Shown here one piece after another: positions 32,026-43,393 of a DNA stretch of 64,000 nucleotides (the stretch's first letter is position 1; each line of letters opens with the position of its first letter). Origin of the DNA: Strigamia acuminata (Eukaryota; Arthropoda; Chilopoda; Geophilomorpha; Linotaeniidae). Position numbers and translations under genes: made by a program. The notes under the pieces are model-generated. The model made no database searches. It saw only the letters and a list, made by a program, of their open reading frames with translations, and had not been told where the DNA came from. The stretch covers positions 2,356,001-2,420,000 of the forward strand of contig OX442316.1 in the NCBI GenBank assembly GCA_949358305.1, written 5' to 3'.

Positions 32026-32065
32026 AATTCTCCTCTTGAACCGTCATTACGCACTGCTTTCTTGA

Positions 32066-35000
32066 TTACTCTTCTTCGTGTCTGCCTTTCTTGGTTGGGG
32101 CGATTCCGAGTTCGATCAAGGCTTTTTCTAGTGTTGGTCCTGTAAGTGGTTTTGTCAGGAAGTCTGCCAACATCTCGGTTCCTGCGATGTGTTTGATGTC
32201 GATGTTACCACTTTCGACGTCATTCTTTACGAAATTTAGTCGCCGATTGAAGTGCTTGGTCCTCGCCTTTTGGGGTCCCGGCTTCAGTAATTGCGTCGCA
32301 TTTAAGCTGTCGCAATAAACAGTCGTTGCTTCCATTTTCGTGGTTGGTGTGATGGTCATCATTATTTCTTTTGTCCACAGCACATCCTTGATACCTTCCG
32401 ATAAGGCGTGTAACTCGCTCTCAGTGCTTGACATTGCCACGATCTCCTGTTTTTTGCATCTCCAGTGGATTAGCGACCGTCCGTCGCGCACAACAAATCC
32501 CGAGAACGACTTGGAATCTGCCGTTCTGTCCCAACTTGCGTCCGTGTAGGCATGCAATCTTCGGTCCTCGCATCCGTATGACAATTTGTAGTTGGTTGTT
32601 TTCTGCAGGTATTTCAACACTCTCTTCAGTGCTTGGTAGTGTGTCTGTTTGGGCTTCGCGCTGTATTGGGACAGCGAGCTCATTGCGAAACTGAGGTCGG
32701 GTCGTGTGTTGATTGCCAAATACATCAACTTCCCGATCAGTTCTTGGTATTCGCGCTGGTCGACTTCTGGGCTGTCCTCGTGTTCATCCAAATTGAGTTG
32801 CGGGTCCATCGGTGTCGACTTGGTGTTACAGTTTTCCATCCCGTAACTTGCTAAAACTCTTCGAATATATTCGGATTGGTGTAGGTGGATTCCATTGTCG
32901 TCGTGGTAAACTTGAATCCCTAAGATGGATGATAGTTGGCCCATGGAGATTAATTCTACGTCGTTTTTAATCTGGTCTATCACTTCCTTCTCGAATCGGT
33001 CCGATGATGCCAAAGTGACGGCGTCGTCCACGTAAACTCCCAAAAACATGTAGTCATGTCCTCGTCTCACGATGAATAAGCATGGGTCGTCGGGAGATCG
33101 TTCAAATTTTACTTTGGCCAAAACTTCGGTTAGCTTCTCGTACCAGCACCGCCCTGACTGTTTTAGTCCGTAGATACTTTTTTCTAGTTTGCATACGAGA
33201 TTCGTCCCGTCCTCGTAGCCTTCAGGCTGTGCCATGTAAATTTCATTCTTGAGTTTGCCGTGGAGGTATGCCGATCGTACGTCGTGTTGCGATAGTTTCC
33301 TTTTTCGTTTCGCGCCTTCGTTTACGAGTATTCTCAGCGTTTCGATTCTAATTACCGGTGCAAATGTCGTGTCGTAGTCTACTCCCCATCGCTGCGTGTA
33401 TCCAGCGGCTACGAGCCGTGCTTTGAAACGTCTTTCACCGGTGTTTGGATTTACTTTGAGTTTGTAAACCCAATTCGACTTGACAGTTTTCTTGTTTCTC
33501 GGCAGTTCCCTCGTTGTCCAAACTTCGTGCTTCTTCATCGACGCTATTTCTTCATCCATGGCCTTTATCCACTCCTCGGAATTAATTGATTGTAGCGCTT
33601 CGTTGTAGTTTCGAGGGGGATCAATTTCTTCCGATACGTTGGCCATCGCTCTTGATTTTATCCGCTCGGATCTTCTAGCTCCTTGTCGTATCATTTCGTC
33701 TTCATTTGCCGTTCTTTCTGTGAGGTTTCGGACTTGGCGTTCTGCCGTCGTGGCTCTCGGCGTGTGTTGTTGAGTGGGTGGTGGTGGGTCGGCCTCCTCG
33801 TTGTTCTGGATTTCGTCTTGTGCGTTCTCCTCTCGATTCCCGTCCAATATTTCGTCGTTTTCATCTTGTGCGTTGCCTTCTCGACTTCCGTCTATTATTA
33901 CGCCATTTTCGACTGTGTTCCCGCCTTTTTCCTCGTCAAGACTCGTCTTAATTTCGGACTCGATCTCCAAGTCGGCGTATTTGGGTTGCATTGCGGTGCC
34001 GTCTTCACTGCGTAGCATCGGCGCGCCCAACTCGCTCTCGACGAATTTTACATTTCGTTCCTCGCTGACGAGTCGTGTCTCGGGATTGTAAATTCGATAT
34101 CCTCGTCGTTTTTGTGCGTATCCCACGAATATTCTCTTCTCGGCTTTCGGGTCAAACTTCCTTCGTCCCGCATTTTTCGTGAGTACAAACGCGACGCATC
34201 CGAAACGTTTGAAATATTTTACAGTTGGTTTCTTGTCGTCCCAAACTTCCGACGGGGTTTTTCCATGCACTCTTGTCATGCACGAGTTCCGAATGATTGC
34301 CGTTGTGCACATGCACTCTGCCCAAAACGTGTATGGTAGTCCCGACTCGACGAGCATCGTTCGCGTCATCTCGATAATTGTTCGATTTTGGCGTTCTGCC
34401 ACGCCATTGCTCGCGGCTGAGTACGGTACTGTTAGTTGGTGGTCAACTCCTCGTTCTTGAAACCATTTTTCCAGTTTTCCCACGATAAATTCCCCGCCGT
34501 TATCGCTACGTATCCTCTTTAAACGTTGGCCCGTTTCTGTCTCGCACATCGTGATCAAATTCTTCAATTTTTCGGCCGTTTCGCTTTTCGTTTTTAAAAC
34601 TTTGACCATCGTTTTTCGGCTCCAATCGTCAACGACTGTCATGATATACTTTGATCCTCCCAGTGATTCGGGTGTAATTGCTCCGACGAGGTCCACGTGC
34701 CACAGGTCCATGATACTTTGCGATTGGCGTTCTCCGATGCTTTTGTGGGGTTTTCGAGTAAGTTTCCCCTTGATACACGATTCGCATGTCTCGTTTTCGC
34801 TCGTATCCATCTTGAGTCCTCGTACCAAAGTGTCCCTCTCCATTTTCCTCATTGTGTCGTACGCCAGGTGCCCGAGTCGTTGGTGCCACGTCGTGTTGAT
34901 TTCTTCGGATTTTCTTGCGTTTTCGTGGCTCTGCAATATTTTCGTGTCGATCACGAACTTGTCCCCGATTCGTCGTATGTCGATGATCGCTCTGCCGTCT

Positions 35001-36290
35001 GGTCCTCGTACTGCCGACGCCTTGATGTCGAAAATCACGCTCTTCTTGGTATCGATGATTTTGGCCACGGAAAGTAGATTCGCCGATATCTCAGGTACGT
35101 GTAAAACGTTGTTTAGTCGGTGAATTTTGTCGTTTTTGCTGGTCGTGACTCGAATACTGCCAATTCCAATCGATTTCATTCTTACATTCTTGTCAGCGAT
35201 CCCAATTGTCCGATCATCACGTTCGTAGGTGTCGAAAAATTCCTTGGTTCTCGTCATATGGCTAGTTGCGCCCGAATCCACCAACCAAAGCACCTTCGTT
35301 TCTTCACTAATCGTCGCCACTTCGTTCTTTGTAATTTCGTCGGTCGACGCGATCTCGTCGGTGGTCGTTGCAACTTCGTCAGTCGTCGTGAGTTCGTCCG
35401 TCGTCGCAATCTCGTCGGTGTACGTTGCAACTTCGTCTGTTGTCGTGATTTCGTCTGTTGTCGTGATTTCGTCGGTCGTTGTAATCGGGTCGGTGTACGT
35501 TGCAACTTCGTCTGTCGTCGTGATTTTGTCGGCCGTCTCGATCTCGTCTGTCATTGCGTACATGCACGATTCCTCCATCTCGAATGCACACAGATTTCCT
35601 TCTTGTTTGTGGCTTCGTTTGAATGTGCCTTTGCCGCGTTTGGAATTCGTCCTCTCTCTCTTCGGTTTTGAACAAGTTGACGCCTTATGCCCGCTCCCTT
35701 CGCAGTTGAAGCAGAACATTGGGTTCTTACACTCGCTCGCCACGTGACCAGGTTTGTTGCAATTGAAGCATTTTCGCGTGTCCGCACGTTTCTCGAATCT
35801 CTTACGGCTATCCGCTCTGTATGCAACATCCGTGCTTCCTTCGATTTTTATGTTGTTCTGCGTCTCACGTGATCTCAAAATTTTTCGCGCATCTTGTAGT
35901 GTAGTCGTCTTATTTGCTCTGATGCCCTCGGCCGTGGCGTCGAATTCTTCTCGCAATCCCCTTAATATCGCGTATTTGGCCTGAGTTTCCTTTATATCCC
36001 CTCCGTAGGAGGCGCATTTAGTTCTCAGTGCCTCGACTCGGTTTACGTACTGGTCTATTGTCTCTTTCGCGGTCATTTTGAGGCGCAGCAACTCGTCCAA
36101 GCACTCGTACTGGAGATCTGTTGTATCGATCTCCATATTTTTCTTTATGTCGTCCCAAAGTTGTTTAGCGGTTAATGCGTCGTCGTAACGTAGTACCTGC
36201 TCATCGTTTAGGGTTCCGATCAGTATTCCCTTCGCGGCGTTGTTGCTCTTCCGCCACGTTTTCCACGTTTTTTCGTCCTCATCGTGGGTC
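32066..36290 (-). pseudogene. gag-pol: Outer copia Gag-Pol, main part (separated from its start)
   Basis: Gag-like N-terminal part, two zinc knuckles (CFNCNKPGHVASEC and CFNCEGSGHKASTC), a long TTDE/VATYTDE repeat, protease WLVDSGATSHM, integrase (HQRLGHL zinc finger, VDLVGAITPES, SDNGGEF, GVAERQNR), RT with YVDD, and RNase H (TDASWDR, SSTESELHAL) ending near KHFNRRL. The apparent upstream extension to 36463 is translated LTR of the inner element, not protein of this one. The native start is the ATG at 43238, and the first 161 nt of the frame lie at 43238-43078. The two parts stay in phase across the insertion once one copy of the GCATC duplication is discounted, and no other break is visible, so the inner copia insertion is the disabling event. 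Confidence 0.9.
35285..35570 (-). repeat. Coding repeat (TTDE type) in outer copia
   Basis: Tandem 12-18 bp units encoding variants of TTDEI, TTDEV and ATYTDE, between the second zinc knuckle and the protease. It gives a long acidic, Thr-rich linker. Confidence 0.85.
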
Positions 36291-36295
36291 GCATC
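36291..36295. repeat. Target duplication GCATC of inner copia
   Basis: GCATC precedes the left LTR here and follows the right LTR at 43078-43082. Confidence 0.9.
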
Positions 36296-36848
36296 TGTAG
36301 CTCTGTGGCGCAATAAATGCACGATAAATCGTGCTGGAAGCGTGAAAATAACGTGCTCACGGCAATGCATGAGCTGGAAAAATTGCCGTGATGCGTAAAC
36401 GCGAGTTCGGGTCTGTATTGGGCCAGAAAACGCGTGTGCCACACTTATAACGACGTGTGGCACATAAACTAATACTGATAATTAACAAAATACACTTTAA
36501 TTCGAGAAAACTTACATAATTGATCCAAAAACCATTGGAAAACATAGAGAAACACACTGGCTGTGTGCGCGGCCATTTGCAATCTGCCAGAGACATCTGG
36601 TGGCCGAAAATAGAAACAATAAGTAGAAATACACACAGAATAGAGGATGCATGATGCCAGATGGATAAGACACATCTAAAAGGCATCATGCATTCCCTTT
36701 ACATAGAAACTAAGGAAAAACATAAGAAACAATACTAAATTACCCCGAATAAGAAAAGATAACCGATGGATAATAAAATAAACATTTCAAAGTCATTTCA
36801 CATCGAAAAACGATTTAATTAGGTGAAAAGCGGTTCCAAAGTCCAACA
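36296..36848 (-). repeat. Inner copia 3' LTR
   Basis: 553 bp. A minus-strand purine tract GAAGGAGGGAAT lies immediately inside. Confidence 0.93.
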
Positions 36849-36894
36849 ATTCCCTCCTTCGATGTAAAATGTCGGTGTTGAATGATCGAAAAAG

Positions 36895-39800
36895 CTACTT
36901 CGAGACGAAAATGCGTGATAATAAATTCCGGAGGCGCTCTGAACTGAGCCACTTGGTGAAAATGTCGGATACATTTATCTCACCCGGAATCTTGCGGAGT
37001 TCGAAACATCCGGCAATATGCCACTCACGAAGCCAGTGAAATTTTACTCGAATATGTTTCGTTTTCGAGTTCTCGATGTCGTTGTTCGTGAACTGAATCG
37101 AGGCGAGGGCATCGGAAAATATGATCGGTTTCGATAATCGACGTAAAGGCGGAAATACTTGATAAATACTGTCCAACCAGTATAATTCTTTGACGATTTC
37201 GACTAATGCCACAAATTCGGCTTCCATAGTGGAGCAGGCAACGCTGGTCTGTTTCTTGCAGCTCCAGCCAATGGGCACACTTCCGATGTAGACAATGTAT
37301 CCGCCGAATGATCTCGATGTAGCAATGTCGGAGGCCCAAGAGGCGTCTGTGCAACCCCACAGTTGACTCGAATCGCATTTCGAAAGTTCGATGGAATAAT
37401 CACTCGTATTGGCCACATATCGAAGAACTTGAAGCAAACACTTAATGTGGCTTTGGTCGTAGCAGTTGTTGTACTGCGAGAGAGCGATGACCGAGTATAA
37501 GATATCGGGACGAGTGCGAGAAGCGAGAAAAAGTAATGATCCGATGAGCGACCGATACGGGAAATCCGGGAGATTGTCCAACGAGCCTTTCACGAGCGTG
37601 GTTCCCGGTGTGACAGGCACTTTAATGAGTGCATCGGACGAAACATTAAACTTTTTGAGGAGTTTATCGATGTAATTGCGTTGAGTCATGAAGACTTTCC
37701 CGTCACGACGCTCGAATTCCACTCCGAGCAACTTGGTTATCGGGCCGAGGTTGACGATTTCGAACTTGCTCGTGATCAATGCAAGAATACGGTCTCGGAT
37801 GTTCTCCGACGCGTAAAATAAAACGATGTCGTCAACGTAAACTAACATGATGGCCGAATGTCCAAATGCGTAAACGCAATTACAAGCCGGAAATTTCTGG
37901 AATCCGAGTCCGGTTAACGTTTCATCGAGCTTTTGGTACCACATGCGCCCCGACTGATGAAGACCGTAAAGCGACTTGGTCAACAACCAGACGTTGTCGG
38001 GCGAGGAGCATGTGGCACCGGCGGGAATCCGCATGTAGATTTCGTGGTCGAGGTCGCCGTAGAGGTAGGCACATTTTACGTCGAGATGAGTATCCCTCCA
38101 TCCCAACAAGACGACTAGAAGACAGAAGAAAAATCGGATGAGCACGAAGTTAACTACCGGGCTAAAAACTTCATCGAAATCAACGCCCATTGTTTGGCGG
38201 AAACCTTGTGCGACAAGTCGGGCACGGTATCGATGAATTGTCCCGGTGGCGTCCGATTTTAACTTGAAAATCCACTTGCAACCTAGGACTGTCTTATCCG
38301 GTGGACGCGGAACCTCTTTGTAAACCTCGCGCTTCTTGAAAGTAGAAAGCTCCTCGTCGATTGCTTCGGTCCATTTCGGTGCTTCGGGCAATTTAACTGC
38401 TTCGGCATATGTGGCCGGTTCCCGAAAACACATGAAGACACGATGAGGCGATGGTGGAACATAGGGCATGTGGTGTTCCAAATTGCCAAAAAAGAAAATA
38501 GACTCGTCATACGGTAGCCGATGTGCGAAACAATAAGCGGCGATATCGTTCTGCGACCGCAAGCGGACACCGTGTTCCGGATAATAATAAACGTCGACCT
38601 TGATCTTTCCCGGGATTTGATCTTTCCGGAGATGTTCCTCTCTCCTCCATCCGCTGAAGGGCGAAACGCCGCCAATAAAACTCCAAGGGCAATGAAGAGC
38701 ACGTAAAGGGGCCAAACTAGGCGTACCCGGAGCGGGAATAGGCAAGGCGGCCGCTTCGTCAAGAAGGTCGTCGTCAAAGTCAGAACCCTGTACAGACATC
38801 GCCGTGGTGTCGTCAAGACATGGAAGAGTTGGGTAAGAGATCGAACGTCGCAGCTGGGGTAAACGCGTGGAACGTATGGTTGGAGAAAATTGGCCATGTC
38901 CTGCAACGGTCGCTGCAGTAACGGAGTCATCGGCAGCGGTCACGGAGCCATCAGGAATAGCCTCACCATCCAGAGGCACGCTTGCAGCGGCGGACGGGGC
39001 AAATGAAGCGAAAGACGGAGCGGTCGAAGCGACAGACTGAGCACGACTGATAATTCCATCATCGTCACTACTGCCGGCGGAAGAATCGTTATCCGAATCG
39101 CGACGTCGTCGAGGCCAAGGTTGAGTTGGGAAATTATCATGAAAAGTGACACGCGACGGGGTGTGGCCACGAGCAGGCTCCTCCATGGGTGGAGCATTGT
39201 CATCCGGATCCGGAACATAAAAGGGCGAGCGTTTAAAGTTCTGCCGTTCATCGATTTGGACGTGGACAGTTTCGGTGACAGTGTTCGTAGCCGGATTCAA
39301 AACTCGATAACCGCGAGTACCAGAAGCGTAGCCGACGAGAAATCCCTCCCACGCTCGAGGATCCAGTTTGTTGCGTCCAGGCGCGGTGAAGTGCACCCAG
39401 CACTTGGAACCGATTTTACGAAAATGTCTGACGGAGAGAGCTCGCTGGCGCCACAAAATGTACGGGATTTCGTCGTTGAGCTTCGAATGCGGACTTCGGT
39501 TCTTGATGTACACGAAAGTCACAGCAAGTTCGGCCCAAAGCGTATGCGGAAATCCGGTTTCGGATCTAACGGAGCGGAGATAATCGCCCATCGTCCGGTT
39601 CAGGCGTTCGGCGACTCCATTCATCTGTGGGCTCGCGGGGTTGGTCCGTTGCGCAACAATACCCTTGTCGGCGAGATAACGGTCAAAATCCCTTGAAATG
39701 AATTCTCCTCCACGGTCGGTACGAATCGTTTTGATCCGGCAATCGGCTATACGTTCGACACGGGAAACAAAGTCTTTGAACGTAGCGAAAACATCGGATT

Positions 39801-41802
39801 TACGGGCAATCGGGAAAAGCCAGGCATACCTGGTGGCGTCGTCGATAATGGTGAAGGCGAAATTAGCGCCACCAATGGAAGGCAGTCTCGACGGGCCCCA
39901 GACGTCCATGTGAAGCAATTCAAGCGGTTTCGTGGTCGAAGGCGCGGAAATCGGCTTATGCGAAGCACGCGTAGACTTGGCGACACGGCACGTGTTGCAT
40001 GAAAGTTCCTGTCGAACAGCAGCTGGATCAAGTCCGTAAACCTGGGAGTTAGCAGCCAAAGTCCGCATGGCTTTGGTGTGCAGGTGACCCAGTCTGCTGT
40101 GCCACAATCCCGTGGCATCCGCGACGTTGACCGACGTAGTAACCGGTTTAGGAGGTGATGTTGCATTTGACTTAGCAACAGGAGGAGGTGATGTTGCGTT
40201 TGACTTGGCAACGGGAAGAGGAGAGGTGAGGGCATTGGAATACATCCGGATCTGTTGAGGTTGGGATCCGGGAATGGGAGCAGGACTGGTAGGAAAAAGT
40301 GAAGGGACCAGTAAGGTGTTGGAGGAGACGGGCAAGCGGAAATCGGTCATATTGTCAGCCGACTTCGTCTTAGCCTTGTTGGAAGACTTGGGCAATGCGG
40401 GAAAGTCCTCTTCCTTCGTCACTAGAGTGGTCGGTGTCGGAGTCGGAGGCAACGATGAAACGGGTGGAGAACTCGAAACATTAGTCGGAGCGGCGAATGG
40501 CGAGATAAGCCCATCCACGAAATAAAGTCCAGACTTCTGTTTCGCCCGAAGAACACTTAGTTTGATGTCCGTTTCATACGTATGCAATTCCGAGTTGTGA
40601 ATGTGGATGTGATGTCCGCATTTATCAATCCGAGAAACCGAGATTAAGTTGGCGCCGAAGTCAGGTGCGAATAAGACGTCGCGTAGCATTACGGTGCATT
40701 CGCAGCCATCGATTAGCGACTTGACCGGAACGTCACCTTTGCCTGTGACCTTCGAACTGCCTTGTCCTAACTCGATGTTAAACGGGACAACGGAAACAAA
40801 GTTCGTGAACCACGCTTTAACGTGCGACACGTGGTCGGTTGCGCCGCAATCAACGATCCATTCGTGGGATTGGAGGAAATGCACAGTCGGTGCTGTAACA
40901 ACTGGTGGCGCAGACAAGAGGTACGCAGCATCACGTCGCGGGCGGGAAATTTCACGGCTTTGACCACCCGGTTGCTGAGAATTGGTTCCCTTTCGACGTC
41001 GGTTTTTGCTGCGAGATCGTCCTTGTAGTGCAGCTGCCGGTTGCTGTTCCTTCGATTGTCGGCGCGGAAGAGGGCATTTGTTCGCGTAGTGGCCCATCTG
41101 ATCGCAATTGAAACAACAAATTTGCGATAGTGGACGAGGATTGCGAGATTGACTGCGGTTGCGATTGTCCGCGGCGAATGCCGTCGTCTTCTTCGTATCG
41201 TGGTCGGATTTCGACTTCAAACGAAGGTATTCCGACAAGAGCTGTTCGGAGACTTTGGCCGGGGTAAAATTCGCCAACGGCCAATGGTAAATGGAGAACG
41301 TTGCCTGGTCGTAATCCGCTGGAAGAAAATCGAGGTACTGGTAGGCCTGATGTCGAGGGAGAATGTCCTCTCCGATGTCCTTCAATTGACGAACCATCAG
41401 GTCTACACGCCCCAGGAAATCGGGCATCTCCTCGTTCGGCTCCAGTTTCAATTGCAAGAACTGTCGGCGCATAGCTGCCTGACGGGCAAGTGAACTGGGG
41501 GCGTAGATCTTGGCGAGCATGTCCCATTGTTCCTTCGGTGTCTCGCAGCCATCGAGTGCCGACTGTTTGGCTTCGGATACCAAACAATAAATTGTTCCTA
41601 GGGCTCGTTCCTTCCGACGTTGATATTTGCGTTTCTCTTTATCATCCGCCGTCTTCAGAAAATCCTCCTCGCCGTCTTCTGTGACGTGATGCCACAGGCC
41701 TTCACTTTTGAGCAACATCTTAACTGTTCGTTGCCATTGTTCGTAGTTGCCGGTCGTCAGGACCGGTACACGTCCCAACGTCGCTTCGGAAGCCTTTTGC
41801 AT
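36895..41802 (-). CDS. gag-pol: Inner copia Gag-Pol polyprotein, intact
   Basis: 1635 residues from the ATG at 41802; the open frame extends 22 codons upstream without ATG. A Gag domain of the copia type (WQRTVKMLLKSEGLW, LARQAAMRRQFLQLKLEP), zinc knuckle CFNCDQMGHYANKC, protease WIVDCGATDHVS, a long Pro/Ser/Thr linker, integrase (LWHSRLGHLHTKAM zinc finger, HMDVWGPS, TDRGGEF, GVAERLNR), RT with VYVDDIVLF, and RNase H (CTDASWASD, STMEAEFVAL, KTKHIRVKFHW). The protease has Cys next to the catalytic Asp where Ser is usual. No stops or frameshifts, so it may be autonomous. Open frames on the other strand over this region are shadows. Confidence 0.95.
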   Translation of the reverse strand: MQKASEATLGRVPVLTTGNYEQWQRTVKMLLKSEGLWHHVTEDGEEDFLKTADDKEKRKYQRRKERALGTIYCLVSEAKQSALDGCETPKEQWDMLAKIYAPSSLARQAAMRRQFLQLKLEPNEEMPDFLGRVDLMVRQLKDIGEDILPRHQAYQYLDFLPADYDQATFSIYHWPLANFTPAKVSEQLLSEYLRLKSKSDHDTKKTTAFAADNRNRSQSRNPRPLSQICCFNCDQMGHYANKCPLPRRQSKEQQPAAALQGRSRSKNRRRKGTNSQQPGGQSREISRPRRDAAYLLSAPPVVTAPTVHFLQSHEWIVDCGATDHVSHVKAWFTNFVSVVPFNIELGQGSSKVTGKGDVPVKSLIDGCECTVMLRDVLFAPDFGANLISVSRIDKCGHHIHIHNSELHTYETDIKLSVLRAKQKSGLYFVDGLISPFAAPTNVSSSPPVSSLPPTPTPTTLVTKEEDFPALPKSSNKAKTKSADNMTDFRLPVSSNTLLVPSLFPTSPAPIPGSQPQQIRMYSNALTSPLPVAKSNATSPPPVAKSNATSPPKPVTTSVNVADATGLWHSRLGHLHTKAMRTLAANSQVYGLDPAAVRQELSCNTCRVAKSTRASHKPISAPSTTKPLELLHMDVWGPSRLPSIGGANFAFTIIDDATRYAWLFPIARKSDVFATFKDFVSRVERIADCRIKTIRTDRGGEFISRDFDRYLADKGIVAQRTNPASPQMNGVAERLNRTMGDYLRSVRSETGFPHTLWAELAVTFVYIKNRSPHSKLNDEIPYILWRQRALSVRHFRKIGSKCWVHFTAPGRNKLDPRAWEGFLVGYASGTRGYRVLNPATNTVTETVHVQIDERQNFKRSPFYVPDPDDNAPPMEEPARGHTPSRVTFHDNFPTQPWPRRRRDSDNDSSAGSSDDDGIISRAQSVASTAPSFASFAPSAAASVPLDGEAIPDGSVTAADDSVTAATVAGHGQFSPTIRSTRLPQLRRSISYPTLPCLDDTTAMSVQGSDFDDDLLDEAAALPIPAPGTPSLAPLRALHCPWSFIGGVSPFSGWRREEHLRKDQIPGKIKVDVYYYPEHGVRLRSQNDIAAYCFAHRLPYDESIFFFGNLEHHMPYVPPSPHRVFMCFREPATYAEAVKLPEAPKWTEAIDEELSTFKKREVYKEVPRPPDKTVLGCKWIFKLKSDATGTIHRYRARLVAQGFRQTMGVDFDEVFSPVVNFVLIRFFFCLLVVLLGWRDTHLDVKCAYLYGDLDHEIYMRIPAGATCSSPDNVWLLTKSLYGLHQSGRMWYQKLDETLTGLGFQKFPACNCVYAFGHSAIMLVYVDDIVLFYASENIRDRILALITSKFEIVNLGPITKLLGVEFERRDGKVFMTQRNYIDKLLKKFNVSSDALIKVPVTPGTTLVKGSLDNLPDFPYRSLIGSLLFLASRTRPDILYSVIALSQYNNCYDQSHIKCLLQVLRYVANTSDYSIELSKCDSSQLWGCTDASWASDIATSRSFGGYIVYIGSVPIGWSCKKQTSVACSTMEAEFVALVEIVKELYWLDSIYQVFPPLRRLSKPIIFSDALASIQFTNNDIENSKTKHIRVKFHWLREWHIAGCFELRKIPGEINVSDIFTKWLSSERLRNLLSRIFVSK

Positions 41803-42524
41803 GATTGCGGAGGAAAAATCGTCGAAAAATTTCCGAAAATCGAAGCACAATTGACGAAATTGAAGCACTTTTCACTCGAAGCACTCGAAGCACTACCGAC
41901 GCACACACAAACGTTGTTCGAAGCGGAAAGACCTCGACGGGGAGCCAATGCTAAAATTGGCTTGAAAACCTTAGACAAGTGTCCCCCTAACGTCCTTTAT
42001 GACCACCTGGGGCCGCGGGAATGTTAGGTGGCGCAGGGCTCAGCCTTGTCTAAGAATACAGTGACGCTTGCCCAGATTTGGACGAAGGGCGCCAAGGATT
42101 CTAATTGACCCACACCAAAAAACTTAAAACTAACAAATAAATTCGAAATCTGAAATAAAAGGAAGGAGAAGTTGATGAATCTGTATGCACAGACGTCCCT
42201 GTGCACACCGCGCATAAAAAATGCGGAATTCTTCAAAAGATCGCCGACCGATTTCGAAAATCGGGAAAAAAATCGCCGTCCGATTGTGAAAATCGGGAAA
42301 AACTTCTGAAAAAAAATTCGCCGTACACCGGGGTACTAAGCGAGATGAAGTTCTATGTGGCCACACTGTACTCCGGGGTACAAAGTGTGTCGAGACATCG
42401 GAAATTCGGCGAAAAACTGGAAATAAACAAAAATTTCCGCACAAATCGCGAAAAAATCGCGAAATTTACGGAAAATTAGTGAAAAAACGAGGCACTGGTG
42501 TCTTTCCAGGCCTCTGCTACCACT

Positions 42525-43077
42525 TGTAGCACTGTGGCGCAATAAATGCACGATAAATCGTGCTGGAAGCGTGAAAATAACGTGCTCACGGCAATGCATG
42601 AGCTGGAAAAATTGCCGTGATGCGTAAACGCGAGTTCGGGTCTGTATTGGGCCAGAAAACGCGTGTGCCACACTTATAACGACGTGTGGCACATAAACTA
42701 ATACTGATAATTAACAAAATACACTTTAATTCGAGAAAACTTACATAATTGATCCAAAAACCATTGGAAAACATAGAGAAACACACTGGCTGTGTGCGCG
42801 GCCATTTGCAATCTGCCAGAGACATCTGGTGGCCGAAAATAGAAACAATAAGTAGAAATACACACAGAATAGAGGATGCATGATGCCAGATGGATAAGAC
42901 ACATCTAAAAGGCATCATGCATTCCCTTTACATAGAAACTAAGGAAAAACATAAGAAACAATACTAAATTACCCCGAATAAGAAAAGATAACCGATGGAT
43001 AATAAAATAAACATTTCAAAGTCATTTCACATCGAAAAACGATTTAATTAGGTGAAAAGCGGTTCCAAAGTCCAACA
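42525..43077 (-). repeat. Inner copia 5' LTR
   Basis: 553 bp, the partner of 36296-36848. Confidence 0.93.
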
Positions 43078-43238
43078 GCATCTCCCTTAACTGGTCGTTT
43101 GGGCTCCGTCTCTTCGATCGCGGTGTCCCACAAATCTCGTTCATTTAGCGCGGCCTTTACTCGTTTGGACCACAGCAAATAGTTACCGTCGTGTAACAAT
43201 TCTATTTGGTTGCGGATTTTCGTCGTTGAATCCGTCAT
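43078..43238 (-). pseudogene. gag: Outer copia Gag, first 53 codons
   Basis: Starts at the ATG at 43238 (MTDSTTKIRNQIELL) and includes the copia Gag motif DGNYLLWSKRVKAAL. It is cut at 43078 by the inner element; the rest of the frame resumes at 36290. Confidence 0.88.
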
Positions 43239-43373
43239 GTCGTCTTCTCAAAAAACACGTGCTCGCTCGAAATTTTCAGACTTTTACTGCTCGTCTTTTC
43301 TTCTTCAAGTTTGTACGCCTCGTGTTTTGACTTGTAGTCGTCAGTTATTCTTTAACGTCGTCGGTGGATTTTT

Positions 43374-43391
43374 AACCATCCTCTGCTACCA
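43374..43391 (-). other. Outer copia primer binding site (initiator tRNA-Met)
   Basis: On the minus strand TGGTAGCAGAGGATGGTT starts two bases after the LTR. It matches the complement of the 3' end of eukaryotic initiator tRNA-Met over 18 bases, from knowledge of that tRNA. Confidence 0.8.
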
Positions 43392-43393
43392 TT

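Larger units (their letters stand above)
36296..43077 (-). mobile_element. Ty1/copia element, inner, structurally intact
   Basis: 6.78 kb with 553-bp LTRs at 36296-36848 and 42525-43077 that differ by about one base (TGTAGCTCTG versus TGTAGCACTG), and a 5-bp target duplication GCATC. The insertion is inside the gag region of the outer copia in the same orientation. A single long open frame and near-identical LTRs point to a very recent insertion. Only a 12-base initiator-tRNA match (TGGTAGCAGAGG, minus strand, 42511-42522) follows its 5' LTR. A leader of about 720 bp precedes the ATG. Confidence 0.95.

Noticed and set aside
36291-36463. Apparent N-terminus of the outer copia polyprotein (frame open up to 36463)
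   Set aside because: This part is translated LTR of the inner copia. The native start lies at 43238 on the far side of the insertion.
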